Positions 52,755 to 61,203 of a stretch of 64,000 bases of DNA are shown here, one piece after another. The position numbers and the translations under genes are program-made. A model generated the notes under the pieces. It saw only the letters and a list, made by a program, of their open reading frames with translations. It did not search any database and was not told the DNA's origin. The DNA lies in contig NZ_JACJSA010000014.1 of NCBI RefSeq assembly GCF_014697545.1, positions 124,001-188,000 of the forward strand, given 5' to 3'. The number at the start of each line of letters is the position of its first letter. Positions within the stretch are counted from its first letter, which is position 1. The DNA is from Oscillatoria sp. FACHB-1407 (GTDB lineage: Bacteria; Cyanobacteriota; Cyanobacteriia; Elainellales; Elainellaceae).

Positions 52755-52822
52755 TTTTGAAAGGGGTGAAGGGGTGGAACCCCTGCTTGGGGGCGAGCCC
52801 CCAAACCCCCTACATTGCAGAA
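52755..52822. repeat. GC-rich hairpin repeat, copy 2
   Basis: GAAGGGGTGGAACCCCTGC and GGGGGCGAGCCCCC stems, as at 47697. It separates the thioesterase and the membrane protein. Confidence 0.7.
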
Positions 52823-52854
52823 CTTCGTCTTCGCAACACTAGGGAGCTAAGTGC

Positions 52855-53265
52855 ATGAACGTTAAAGTAAATACTCAGTCTGTCCTGAAGCTAATTTTGA
52901 TTTTCAGTATTGTTTCTACTGCAATTCATTTCACTGATAATTACCGATTTATTGAAGATTATCCTCAACCTGCCTGGATTACGGCTCCATCCATTTATCA
53001 ATCCTGGATAATTCTAACTATCATTGGCATGATTGGTTATTGGCTCTACAGCTTGAGAAAGTTTTGGTTGGCCTACCTCTGTCTTGGCATTTATTCTCTA
53101 ACAGGTCTGATCAGCCCAGGTCATTATCTTTATGGTTCCTGGTCGCAGTTCTCGTTCAAAATGCACCTGTTTATCTGGACGGATGCCATTACAAGTTCAG
53201 CCGTATTGGGGTTTGTCATCTGGTCACTACTTTTTCTGAGGGAATGGAAACTGACTGAGCAGTAG
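52855..53265 (+). CDS. Four-helix membrane protein of unknown function
   Basis: 136 residues; GGGAG 9 nt before ATG. Four hydrophobic segments: VLKLILIFSIVSTAIHFTDN, SWIILTIIGMIGYWLYSLR, LAYLCLGIYSLTGLISPGHY, and ITSSAVLGFVIWSLLFLREW. I do not recognise the family with certainty. It lies alone between a repeat and a GNAT gene, with no regulator adjacent. Conserved Pro/Tyr between helices 1 and 2 (EDYPQPAWITAPSIYQ) may be worth searching. Confidence 0.72.
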   Translation: MNVKVNTQSVLKLILIFSIVSTAIHFTDNYRFIEDYPQPAWITAPSIYQSWIILTIIGMIGYWLYSLRKFWLAYLCLGIYSLTGLISPGHYLYGSWSQFSFKMHLFIWTDAITSSAVLGFVIWSLLFLREWKLTEQ

Positions 53266-53449
53266 ACGGAATCAATTTAAAGATTGCGCTTCAGCTATTG
53301 ATATCATTGTGATCGCTTCATAAGAAGTTTAAAGTTTGAGGATCAATGAGGGCGATCGCAGTTATTTTTAAACATTTAGAAGATGAAAAATTAGCTTGTA
53401 GTATTTGTACTGTATTTGAAGAAATTCACAAATTATGCTGTAGTTGCGG

Positions 53450-54001
53450 ATGAGTCAGCAAACCTTCCTAAAAGTACCTTTCGTGTGGGAAGAACCGAAA
53501 CCCCTGGTGGAAGTCCCATCGCGTTTGACGTTTGAGCCAGTCAAAGCAAAACATAGTGATCAATTAGTGTCAATTGTTGCGTGTATCATGGCGTTTTCGA
53601 TGGATGCGAGTGATCAAAGAAGAGCATCTGAGGATAATCCTCACACAGCGGTTGAAGCGTTTTTGAATTCAGCCAGGGATGACTTCTCGTATCAAGATGA
53701 CTGGTGGCAGTTTGGAATTAACGATAACGGAGATATTGTAGGGGTTGTCCTTCCTGTGACGTTCAATGGTTGTGCTAAAGGGGATTTAGAAGAAGGCACC
53801 CTCTATTACATGGGAGTCGTACCGGAGTATCGAGGATTTGGTTTTGCCAAAGATCTTTTGTTGCAAGGAACGCGGATATTGCAAGAGATCGGAGCTTGGC
53901 GAATATTTTGCGATACGGCCGTTGTGAATGTGCGAATGATTTCGGCATTCAAGCAGGTTGGCTATCGGCAGTATGGCGAACCCTGGGAACGCCCTGTTTA
54001 A
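53450..54001 (+). CDS. GNAT-family N-acetyltransferase
   Basis: 183 residues from ATG 53450 (a TTG at 53444 is also open). Acetyl-CoA motif A: LYYMGVVPEYRGFGFAKDLL, i.e. V-x-x-x-x-RGxGxA. The C-terminal MISAFKQVGYRQYGEPWERP fits the last strands. N-terminal QTFLKVPFVWEEPKPLVEVP is not typical and may bind the acceptor. Substrate unknown. Convergent with the LuxR gene 17 bp away. Confidence 0.85.
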   Translation: MSQQTFLKVPFVWEEPKPLVEVPSRLTFEPVKAKHSDQLVSIVACIMAFSMDASDQRRASEDNPHTAVEAFLNSARDDFSYQDDWWQFGINDNGDIVGVVLPVTFNGCAKGDLEEGTLYYMGVVPEYRGFGFAKDLLLQGTRILQEIGAWRIFCDTAVVNVRMISAFKQVGYRQYGEPWERPV

Positions 54002-54018
54002 TTGCTGCTTAGTTGTAC

Positions 54019-54735
54019 TTATTCTTGCAGGATATCCCTCAATTTTGCGACCATTTCTGTACGAGCGGAAACCCCTAGCTTGCGAAACATTCGCTTCAAC
54101 GCCTGTTTCACCGAATTCTGAGTAATCCAAAGCTCTGCCCCAATCTCAGCATTGGTTAGTCCTTCAGCAACCAACCTGGCAATCTGAATCTCGCGTGGCG
54201 TCAGACAATGGGAAAGTAGGTTTGGAGGGGGTGAGGCTGGTTTTCGTAGCCCCGCAAGACAGGCGGAGAGATGGGAGCAAACGGCTCCCAAACTTGCCAA
54301 CTCGTGAGGATTAAAGGCGGGTGTTTGTCCCACGCGAGCAAAGTGAATCGTACCAATTAACTGACCACTTCCCACAACGGGTCCTGTCATGATGTGTTCG
54401 TGGTCATATTCAGCGCAACACCGTTGATAGAGTTCACTCTGTTTCCACGTCCCCGTCGGTAACACTAACTCCTCATGGGCTGGAGCGTGATTCGCCAGAA
54501 CATACTGCAATACGGGGTCAACGGCTCTGCCAATTTGCTCATATCGCTCCACAAAAGCGTCAGAGACCCCAACCACATCAAAACTGGCTAGACGGTTCTC
54601 ATCCTCTAGCAGGTAAATTCCCCACCGTTGCACCCCAAAATAGTCACTAACGCCATCCATAAAGCGATCGCACAATGCCGCTTCGGTGGGAGCAGTAGCG
54701 ATCGCTTGAAACAAAGGGTGTAGAGAATGAGCCAT
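54019..54735 (-). CDS. LuxR-type regulator with GAF sensor
   Basis: 238 residues. GAF-like domain about 10-160 (FQAIATAPTEAALCDRFMDG, then FGVQRWGIYLLEDENRLASF and IMTGPVVGSGQLIGTIHFAR). C-terminal LuxR helix-turn-helix: LSHCLTPREIQIARLVAEGL, then TNAEIGAELWITQNSVKQAL. No receiver, so the GAF is the direct sensor of a ligand or redox state. It is divergent from the DJ-1-like gene, 97 bp apart, its probable target. Confidence 0.9.
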   Translation of the reverse strand: MAHSLHPLFQAIATAPTEAALCDRFMDGVSDYFGVQRWGIYLLEDENRLASFDVVGVSDAFVERYEQIGRAVDPVLQYVLANHAPAHEELVLPTGTWKQSELYQRCCAEYDHEHIMTGPVVGSGQLIGTIHFARVGQTPAFNPHELASLGAVCSHLSACLAGLRKPASPPPNLLSHCLTPREIQIARLVAEGLTNAEIGAELWITQNSVKQALKRMFRKLGVSARTEMVAKLRDILQE

Positions 54736-54832
54736 TGTTGGACTGAAAGTGTACCCACTTGAGGACTATCGAAGCTGAGAAGCTTTCCCTACAATCGTTC
54801 CACAATGAAGACACCTCAGGCAACTGTGAACC

Positions 54833-55534
54833 ATGAATCCGCTACAAATCGGCTTTTTGATCTATCCCGGAGTCATTCAACTGGACGTGATGGGTGCTTA
54901 CCAAGTTCTGGCATTTCCGCCCAATACCCAGGTTCACCTCATCTGGAAAACATTGTCTCCTGTAGTCAGCAATGAAGGCTTAATCCTGACTCCAACGACG
55001 ACTCTGGCAGAGTGCCCACCGTTAGATGTAATTTGTGTCCCCGGTGGTGGCATCGGACAAGTCGAAGTGGTGCAAGATGATGAAATTCTGCACTTTTTGA
55101 AACAACAAAGTATCACCGCTCAGTATGTGACGAGTGTCTGTACAGGTTCACTGATTTTAGCGGCGGCGGGTCTACTGCAAGGCTATCAAGCTACATGTCA
55201 CTGGGCATTTCGAGACCAACTGGCAATGCTTGGCGTTGAAGTTGTCCCGCACCGAGTGGTGATCGATCGCAATCGAGTTACAGGCGCAGGAGTCACTTCA
55301 GGAATTGATTTTGGGTTGACATTATTGGGGTTGCTGTGCGGAGAGCAGGTTGCAAAGATGACTCAACTGATGATGGAATATACGCCTGAACCGCCTTTTA
55401 ATGCAGGCACGCCAGAAACAGCGGGTGAGGAGGTTGTGCGATCGCTCATGCAGTTGGGTAAGCCTCTTCTGGATGCCTTTCAGACTCAGACCCAGAAGGT
55501 TGCTGCTCGGTTAAACGCACCTTCTCATGAGTAA
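54833..55534 (+). CDS. DJ-1/PfpI-family protein (isonitrile-hydratase-like)
   Basis: 233 residues. Begins QIGFLIYPGVIQLDVMGAYQ and has CVPGGGIGQVEVVQDDEILH, then the nucleophile elbow YVTSVCTGSLILAAAGLLQG with the reactive Cys, and TCHWAFRDQLAMLGVEVV. This pattern is that of isonitrile hydratase and related DJ-1/PfpI members without an AraC domain. Predicted hydration of isonitriles, or thiol/glyoxal chemistry; uncertain. Divergent GAF-LuxR regulator suggests inducible expression. Confidence 0.88.
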   Translation: MNPLQIGFLIYPGVIQLDVMGAYQVLAFPPNTQVHLIWKTLSPVVSNEGLILTPTTTLAECPPLDVICVPGGGIGQVEVVQDDEILHFLKQQSITAQYVTSVCTGSLILAAAGLLQGYQATCHWAFRDQLAMLGVEVVPHRVVIDRNRVTGAGVTSGIDFGLTLLGLLCGEQVAKMTQLMMEYTPEPPFNAGTPETAGEEVVRSLMQLGKPLLDAFQTQTQKVAARLNAPSHE

Positions 55535-55848
55535 CGCTTTACTGATCGGATGATTCATCCGTGCGTGGCACATTCAAAGCCTGTTCATCTAAAGAGCGGC
55601 AATCCTGGATGCAACCTTCAAGGAATTTTGGCACTCTGGAACCACAGGAACCGGATCGGTTTTTTCTGGTAGAAACCCCAGAGATTCTTAGAGCTGATTC
55701 ATAAACAAAGTTTTTGATCCCCCTGAAGTCTCCCTTTTTAAGGGGGACTTCAGTCTCTTGCCTGGGTTCCCTCCTTTTCAAGGGGGGTAGGGGGGGTCAA
55801 GCGATATCCAATGTTCTAGACCTTAAGATTTACTTTATAAATTAACTC
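55535..55848. other. Intergenic stretch with repeat
   Basis: 314 bp between DJ-1 and GFA genes. The right half is occupied by the CCCTCC-family repeat; no gene is evident. Confidence 0.45.
55716..55800. repeat. CCCTCC-family hairpin repeat, copy 3
   Basis: GATCCCCCTGAAGTCTCCC, a TTTTTAAGGGGGACTT stem, then CCCTCCTTTTCAAGGGGGG and GGGGGTC. Same organisation as 27449. Confidence 0.7.
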
Positions 55849-56259
55849 TTAATGGGCTGATGAAGCATCTCTCGGATCACAAATGCCCCACCATTTTGGA
55901 CGTTTTGAAACATAGGAATGGGACAACGGCGCAAGTTCCTGGCGGTTGGGTGAATCAAATGTTCCGACCGCGATCGCCAATGTTGGCTTATCGTCGATCG
56001 CTCCAATTGTGCTGCCGCAGACTGGGCAAAAGGCACGGCTTGACCACTCAGACGATCGCCACTTAGCAGGTGCTCCACCGGGTCCTGTCCATTCAACCTG
56101 ATTTTGCGAGAATTCGACCCACATTTGCGTCAGTGATCCCGAATGCTGTTGGCATTGCCGACAGGAGCAGGTGTGGGGCTTGAGCGCGGGTCCAGTTGCC
56201 ACAAAACGAATATTTCCACACAAACAACCACCCTCATAAATTTTGGGCTTTGCCATCAC
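55849..56259 (-). CDS. GFA-domain (glutathione-dependent formaldehyde-activating-like) protein
   Basis: 136 residues with the zinc-binding pattern of the GFA/CENP-V fold: GGCLCGNIRF, HTCSCRQCQQHSG and AFCPVCGSTIG. The family includes Gfa (S-hydroxymethylglutathione synthase), but most members are of unknown activity. AT 56256 a second ATG follows the first, either may be used. It stands between a repeat and a TetR gene on the same strand (33-bp gap), so it could be co-transcribed behind the TetR. Confidence 0.9.
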   Translation of the reverse strand: MMAKPKIYEGGCLCGNIRFVATGPALKPHTCSCRQCQQHSGSLTQMWVEFSQNQVEWTGPGGAPAKWRSSEWSSRAFCPVCGSTIGAIDDKPTLAIAVGTFDSPNRQELAPLSHSYVSKRPKWWGICDPRDASSAH

Positions 56260-56292
56260 ACATACTCCAGATCATTCTCGTGATACCTCATA

Positions 56293-56958
56293 TTATGTTT
56301 CTGGCAGAGGCTCCAGCACTTTGAACGCGATCGCATCTGCGTCATCGCTATCAACCCCCAATGATTTGAGAATTAACTTCGTTACTTGTTCTGGGTAGTG
56401 AAGTTCGCTATGTCCTTCCAGAATGGTGCGCATTGCCATCAGTGCTGTTCCTAAAACCAGATCGATCGCCGCTTGTGTACTCTCCACCTGAAATCGCTTC
56501 AGCCGTATTCCCGCTTCTAAATCCGACATCAAACCCCGTTCGATCGTTTCACTCAAAGGGGCTGCGACTAAGCCAATGCGAACAATCACCCATCCCCACG
56601 TCGCATCGCGCATGGCTTGGTGGAGAAACTGACGCAAACCGATCGCCATTCGTTCAGCGGGGTCTGCGATCGCTGCATATTGTGCCCAAATCTTTTGATT
56701 CATCACGTCACTTAAGGATGCGGCAACGGCTCTCAATACATCCTCACGGGTCTGGAAATAGTTGTAAAACGTTCCCCTGGAAACGCCTGCCTCGGCAATG
56801 ATGTCGTCAATGGTGACTGCATCCGTTTCTTTACGCGCAAAGACCCGATAGGCGGACTCGATGAGATGCGATCGCGTCCGTTCCCGTTTTTCCATGCCAA
56901 TGGAGGCTCGACGAGAGGGCTTCATGCAGCTTGCTTTGAATGATACCGACCCTAGCAT
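56293..56958 (-). CDS. TetR-family regulator of glycosyltransferase locus
   Basis: 221 residues from ATG 56958; ATG at 56925 (MKPSRRASIGMEKRERTRSH) is an alternative. HTH: LIESAYRVFARKETDAVTID, then IAEAGVSRGTFYNYFQTRED. C-terminal ligand domain unassigned. Two TGAC-N6-GTCA palindromes lie just upstream, between it and the divergent glycosyltransferase. Confidence 0.92.
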   Translation of the reverse strand: MLGSVSFKASCMKPSRRASIGMEKRERTRSHLIESAYRVFARKETDAVTIDDIIAEAGVSRGTFYNYFQTREDVLRAVAASLSDVMNQKIWAQYAAIADPAERMAIGLRQFLHQAMRDATWGWVIVRIGLVAAPLSETIERGLMSDLEAGIRLKRFQVESTQAAIDLVLGTALMAMRTILEGHSELHYPEQVTKLILKSLGVDSDDADAIAFKVLEPLPET

Positions 56959-56985
56959 ACCCTGCTGTTGACACCTTCATCAAAA

Positions 56986-57018
56986 TGACGCTATTGTCAA
57001 AATGACATAAACGTCATT
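56986..57018. promoter_or_regulatory. Paired TetR operators
   Basis: TGACGCTATTGTCA (56986-56999) and AATGACATAAACGTCATT (57001-57018): both are TGAC-N6-GTCA, one almost touching the other. They lie 28-60 bp from the TetR start and 45-77 bp before the glycosyltransferase ATG. Confidence 0.7.
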
Positions 57019-57062
57019 CTTGATCTGTAAGCTCCAGTCCATCAAAATAGGAGGCACCCGCG

Positions 57063-58334
57063 ATGCGTATTGCCATCATTGCTTTGGGGAGTCAGGGAGA
57101 TGTCCAACCTTACGTTGCCTTAGGGAAAGGGCTAAAAGCGGCAGGTTACGATGTCCGGTTGCTGACCCATGAGAACTTTGAGGGATTAGCCACGTCTCAC
57201 GGACTGACGTTTTATCCCATGCAGGGAAATGTACAAGAACTGATTGAAACGCCAGAAATGCGCGAACTTGCCGAGAAAGGGAATTTCATTACACTCACCT
57301 TACGGACGGCAAAAGAAAGCAAACAGGTCGCCATCGGATGGGCACAGGCAGGGCTAGAAGCTTGTCGAGGTATGGATTTACTGATCGCGGGTGTGGGAGG
57401 GCTTTATCTGGCACTGGCGATCGCAGAAAAGCTAGACATTCCGCTGCTGCAAGCCTTTGTGTTTCCCTTTACGCCAACCACAACCTTTCCAGGGATTTTG
57501 TTTCCGCCATCGATCGACCGCTTGGGCGGAATGGTGAACTGGCTCTCCCATCAAGCGTTACGTCAAATCATCTGGCAAGGCTCTCGTGCTGGCGATACCG
57601 CTGCCCGTCAGCAAGTTCTCAACTTACCCGCAGCTTCGTTTTTCGGTCCTCACCAGTCCCCCTATTTGCATCGTTTACCAACCCTCTATGGGTTCAGCCC
57701 TGCTGTGATTGCGAAGCCGTCAGATTGGCGAAATACCTTTGTCACAGGCTATTGGTTTTTGGATGCTGCACCTGATTGGACTCCCCCTCCTGACCTGGAG
57801 AACTTTTTGCAAGCGGGTTCGCCTCCGGTGTACATCGGCTTTGGCAGTATGGGCAATCGCAACCCTGAGGAAACTGCCGATCTGGTGTTGCAAGCCCTTG
57901 GGAAGACGGGACAACGGGCGATTCTATCGGCTGGGTGGAGTGGAATGCGAACCGAAAACCTGCCAGACACCGCTTTTCTCGTCAATTCGGTTCCCCATGC
58001 GTGGCTATTTCCACGAGTTGCGGCAGTGGTTCATCATGGAGGAGCCGGGACAACCGCCGCAGGACTTCGGGCAGGCGTTCCGACAGTGATTGTTCCATTT
58101 TTTGGCGATCAGGGCTTTTGGGGGCAACGGGTGGCAGACCTAGGCGTAGGAACAGCCCCCATTCCCCGCAAACGGCTTACGGTGGAACGGCTAGCAGAAG
58201 CGATTCAAACAGCGGTGGGCGATCGCTCAATGGGTCAGCGGGCAGCGAGTTTAGGAGAAAAAATGAGAGCCGAAAATGGAGTTGCGAATGCAGTAGCAAT
58301 CATTCAAACACTCGAAAATTTAAAGGTTGCGTAG
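57063..58334 (+). CDS. UDP-glucosyl/GT1-family glycosyltransferase
   Basis: 423 residues of the GT-B UGT fold. N-terminal acceptor domain: IAIIALGSQGDVQPYVALGK, HENFEGLATSHGLTFYPMQG. C-terminal donor domain: PPVYIGFGSMGNRNPEETAD, then AWLFPRVAAVVHHGGAGTTA and GVPTVIVPFFGDQGFWGQRV, the UGT signature with HGGAGT. Related to sterol/antibiotic glucosyltransferases; it transfers a sugar from a nucleotide sugar to a hydrophobic acceptor. TetR control suggests detoxification or modification of an exogenous compound. GGAGGC precedes the ATG. Confidence 0.92.
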   Translation: MRIAIIALGSQGDVQPYVALGKGLKAAGYDVRLLTHENFEGLATSHGLTFYPMQGNVQELIETPEMRELAEKGNFITLTLRTAKESKQVAIGWAQAGLEACRGMDLLIAGVGGLYLALAIAEKLDIPLLQAFVFPFTPTTTFPGILFPPSIDRLGGMVNWLSHQALRQIIWQGSRAGDTAARQQVLNLPAASFFGPHQSPYLHRLPTLYGFSPAVIAKPSDWRNTFVTGYWFLDAAPDWTPPPDLENFLQAGSPPVYIGFGSMGNRNPEETADLVLQALGKTGQRAILSAGWSGMRTENLPDTAFLVNSVPHAWLFPRVAAVVHHGGAGTTAAGLRAGVPTVIVPFFGDQGFWGQRVADLGVGTAPIPRKRLTVERLAEAIQTAVGDRSMGQRAASLGEKMRAENGVANAVAIIQTLENLKVA

Positions 58335-58368
58335 CTCAAACAACTGTGTAGTCTAAAACCTCCTGGGA

Positions 58369-60132
58369 TCACAAGCCCGCAATCCGCTGAAATTCTGTTT
58401 TGTAGTAGTGCAGTGTTTTTGGGTCAGAACAAACGAACCGAACAGTGCCGATCGCGGTATGACCAAGCAAGAATTGGCTCACCGTTTCAAAGGCGATTCG
58501 AGCAGCGCGATCGCCCGGAAAACCGAGCGCACCTGTCCCAATTGCTGGAAATGCGATTGAGTAAAGACCTTGGGATACTGCGAGTTCGAGGCAACTCCGA
58601 TAGCACTGTGCTAGCAGATCCTCCTCGCCGTGATTACCCCCCTGCCACGCCGGACAAACGGTATGGATAACATACAGTGCAGCCAATTTGAATCCAGGGG
58701 TGATTCTAGCTTCTCCTTCGTTACACCCATTCAATTGCCGACAGGCATCCAATAATTCAGATCCCGCTGCGCGATGAATGGCACTGGAAATTGCACCATT
58801 GTCAGACAGATAGCGATCGGTTGAATTGACGATCGCCTCTGTATCTTGTTGAGCGATATCACCGAGTTGGGGACCCCGATCAAAGGCATAAAATAAACTG
58901 GTGTGCCCACTACTCCGTCTACCGCTGCGGGTATAAGCCTGATGGGAAGCCATCTTGCGATAGCTAGAAAAGTTGCGTTTCTTTAATTCCTGATCCAAGT
59001 CCTGGAGGGCTGCCGCTTCTGGAGCAGACATGGGTGAGTTGACGCTCAACAGTTCCAGGCTCATCTCTTGAAGGACTCCGCTCGCTGCTCCATAGTCTCC
59101 TCGATCCACCAGGCGCACTGCCTCCTTCTTTGCCCGTGCAGCCATCATCAACGCGACCTGCTGCTGCACCTCCTGATTCAATGGAAATGCTTCAAGTTGA
59201 TGATTCGTAACCACTGGAAGCTGAAGAACGGCTTGGGTTTCCTGGGGGTGCTGCTCGTTATCTGTCCACATCAAACGGAAGCTGCATAGCTCCGTTTCCT
59301 GATTTAAGGCAGGAATTTTCAACCGAACCACGAGATCAATCGGACTATCAAAGATCAGGTTAGGGAGCTTAAAGTATCCTTTGCTATCCACATCCAGATC
59401 ATTGAGAACGTCAGCAACGACGACCTCTCCTTGCGGTTCAATAGCGATCGCAACACTCTTCCCAAACGTCGAAGCCAGTCCTTGAAGCTCCTGCTCAAAG
59501 ATACTGGGTAACTGCTCAGCAGAGGCAATGTAGTAGTAGTTGCCATCGCCACTCCGAGCCATCGCTTCTAACAAATCCTCGTTATAGTCATATCCCAACC
59601 CCATTGTGGAAGTACTGACTCCCCGCTGCGCTAATCCATGCACATCGGTTGCGATCGTGTCTGGATTGGTTTCGCCCACATTTGCCAAGCCATCCGACAG
59701 TAGAATCACCCGATTCAGTTCAGCGGTGAGAACCTGACTTACCTGAATACCCCCCTGAACCCAACCTGCGTGTAGAGCAGTACTGCCTCCGGGTTGTACC
59801 TGCTTCACCAAACGGGTCAAGCTCGCTTTGTTATTGGCTAGAGTGGTTGGAATTAAAGTCTGTACCTGATCATCAAAGATGGTGACACTGAGGCGATCGC
59901 TGGGGAGAAGTTGCTCAATTGCATAGCAAACTGCCTCTCTTGCGTAATCAATTTTTTTGTGACTGCCCATCGAGCCAGAACGGTCGATTACAAACCCAAT
60001 ATTGAGCGTGGGTCGCTGAGTCGTGGAAACAGGTGCTTGTGGGGGTGTAATTCGTATCACCAAATCGAGGGTAGTCGGTTGATTTAAGCCAACAGCAGCG
60101 CGCAAGGGAATGATGTTGATTTGAGGCATCAT
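58369..60132 (-). CDS. von Willebrand A - macrodomain fusion protein
   Basis: 587 residues. vWA domain about 43-215 with a complete metal-dependent adhesion site: D50-R-S-G-S54 in GFVIDRSGSMGSHKK, Thr118 in PGGSTALHAG, Asp147 in ILLSDGLANVG. A beta-rich and helical middle (215-415) follows, then an ADP-ribose-binding macrodomain at 421-587: QLGDIAQQDTEAIVNSTDRY, LSDNGAISSAIHRAAGSELL, and AFPAIGTGALGFPGDRAARI. Macrodomains bind or hydrolyse ADP-ribose marks. No signal or membrane segment, so it acts in the cytoplasm. It overlaps by 4 bp the MerR-like gene upstream, so both products are made together. The function of this pairing is not known to me. Confidence 0.88.
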   Translation of the reverse strand: MMPQINIIPLRAAVGLNQPTTLDLVIRITPPQAPVSTTQRPTLNIGFVIDRSGSMGSHKKIDYAREAVCYAIEQLLPSDRLSVTIFDDQVQTLIPTTLANNKASLTRLVKQVQPGGSTALHAGWVQGGIQVSQVLTAELNRVILLSDGLANVGETNPDTIATDVHGLAQRGVSTSTMGLGYDYNEDLLEAMARSGDGNYYYIASAEQLPSIFEQELQGLASTFGKSVAIAIEPQGEVVVADVLNDLDVDSKGYFKLPNLIFDSPIDLVVRLKIPALNQETELCSFRLMWTDNEQHPQETQAVLQLPVVTNHQLEAFPLNQEVQQQVALMMAARAKKEAVRLVDRGDYGAASGVLQEMSLELLSVNSPMSAPEAAALQDLDQELKKRNFSSYRKMASHQAYTRSGRRSSGHTSLFYAFDRGPQLGDIAQQDTEAIVNSTDRYLSDNGAISSAIHRAAGSELLDACRQLNGCNEGEARITPGFKLAALYVIHTVCPAWQGGNHGEEDLLAQCYRSCLELAVSQGLYSIAFPAIGTGALGFPGDRAARIAFETVSQFLLGHTAIGTVRFVCSDPKTLHYYKTEFQRIAGL

Positions 60133-60788
60133 GGCTTGGAGGACCTCCTCTTGAAAGTTGAAATTTTAGTGAGGGTTTGAAGTATTCGTTGCAGCAAATT
60201 TTGCTGCTCCTGAGAAGTCGAAGGCAAAACAAAGTCACTACGAACGTGAAGTTCTAATCCGGGCAAAATTTCCTGACGAATCCACTGGGTTGTTGAGGAT
60301 GGAGCGAGCGGTGATTGAGCGGAGGATAAGGAGGCGAGTTCTGAAGGTGACTGAAGTTTAGAGATTGACGGAGCGACATCGGATTGTCTTTTTTGGACTT
60401 GTTGCAGAAATGCCAGGGCTGGATTTGCCGGAGCAACGGTGAGCTGAACTCCTCCTTGTAGTAGTGCCTCCAATTCTGAATTACTTTTTGAACGAGCAAG
60501 CGTATCAATCACACTGGCTCCATAGCCTTCGGTGAGAAGTCGCCGTACCAACAACACTTGTAGCAAATGGCGGTAGATATATCGGGCTTCCCGTCCTTCT
60601 TTAAACGGCTCATCGAGCATTCCCTGGCTGGTGTAGTGCCTGACAAGCCTGGGAGTAACGTCCTCCCGCACCCTGGTATGCGCTTTTTCCTCTGGCAGAA
60701 ATTGGGGCAGTAGCTCGTTTGCGACCTGCACTAACTCCTCCAAAGACCAACTGGAATCCCGTTGGGCTAACTGTTGCAACGTTTTCAT
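60129..60788 (-). CDS. MerR-like DNA-binding protein coupled to vWA-macro protein
   Basis: 219 residues. Residues about 40-115 fit a MerR helix-turn-helix: TPRLVRHYTSQGMLDEPFKE, GREARYIYRHLLQVLLVRRL, then LTEGYGASVIDTLARSKSNS. The N-terminus (SWSLEELVQVANELLPQFLP) and the Ser/Gln-rich region (residues 130-170) are not typical of MerR. No conserved Cys set is seen, so metal sensing is unlikely. The stop codon overlaps the start of the vWA-macro gene (ATGA). Inverted repeats of TGACAAT type upstream suggest self-regulation. Confidence 0.8.
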   Translation of the reverse strand: MKTLQQLAQRDSSWSLEELVQVANELLPQFLPEEKAHTRVREDVTPRLVRHYTSQGMLDEPFKEGREARYIYRHLLQVLLVRRLLTEGYGASVIDTLARSKSNSELEALLQGGVQLTVAPANPALAFLQQVQKRQSDVAPSISKLQSPSELASLSSAQSPLAPSSTTQWIRQEILPGLELHVRSDFVLPSTSQEQQNLLQRILQTLTKISTFKRRSSKP

Positions 60789-60804
60789 ACATTCATGTTA
60801 ATCA

Positions 60805-60822
60805 TGACAATTTCTATTGTCA
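60805..60822. promoter_or_regulatory. Candidate operator of MerR-like gene
   Basis: Perfect 7-bp arms TGACAAT / ATTGTCA with a 4-bp centre, 17 bp before the ATG. A second palindrome, ACAATT-AA-AATTGT, lies at 60825-60838. The dense AT-rich symmetry is typical of a promoter-operator. Confidence 0.5.
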
Positions 60823-60959
60823 ATAACAATTAAAATTGTAAAAAAGCTAAGGTTGTAATTACACCAGATCGTTTGCTCATTCACTGCTCATCCACACTTG
60901 TCTTTTTCAGTTGCAGGTTGTTGTGTGTGGATTTAAGGGGGTAGATATTGGTACGTTTT

Positions 60960-61069
60960 GGTGGTGTTCCAAACCTGTTGATAACCTCTGTAAGACCCCC
61001 TGTAGTCCCCCTTACCAAGGGGGACGGCGACAGCCGGGGGTTAGTGGCAACAGATCTGAAACACTACCT
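60960..61069. mobile_element. 110-bp MITE-like element, copy 2
   Basis: Base-for-base identical to 33937-34046. Imperfect terminal inverted repeats of about 20 bp and a strong central stem. Identity over 27 kb suggests a recent move or gene conversion. No clear target duplication was found. Confidence 0.75.
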
Positions 61070-61120
61070 ATGGTATTTAATTCTGGAGAAGTATCTGTAA
61101 ATTTTTACCGTTTACGCATC

Positions 61121-61149
61121 AAAAAAATGCTCCCCAAAAGAGGAGCATT
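61121..61149 (-). terminator. Rho-independent terminator of psbA
   Basis: On the minus strand, stem AATGCTCC / GGAGCATT with an 8-nt loop is followed by T7. It lies 55 bp beyond the psbA stop. Confidence 0.85.
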
Positions 61150-61203
61150 GTCTTTTAAGCACTCATTAACTTACAACGACATCTACTGATCGCGATCGCC
61201 CTG

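Larger units (their letters stand above)
60789..61203. other. Intergenic region between MerR-like and psbA genes
   Basis: 415 bp: the MerR promoter/operator (60805), the second 110-bp MITE-like element (60960), and the psbA terminator (61121). No gene is seen. Confidence 0.6.
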
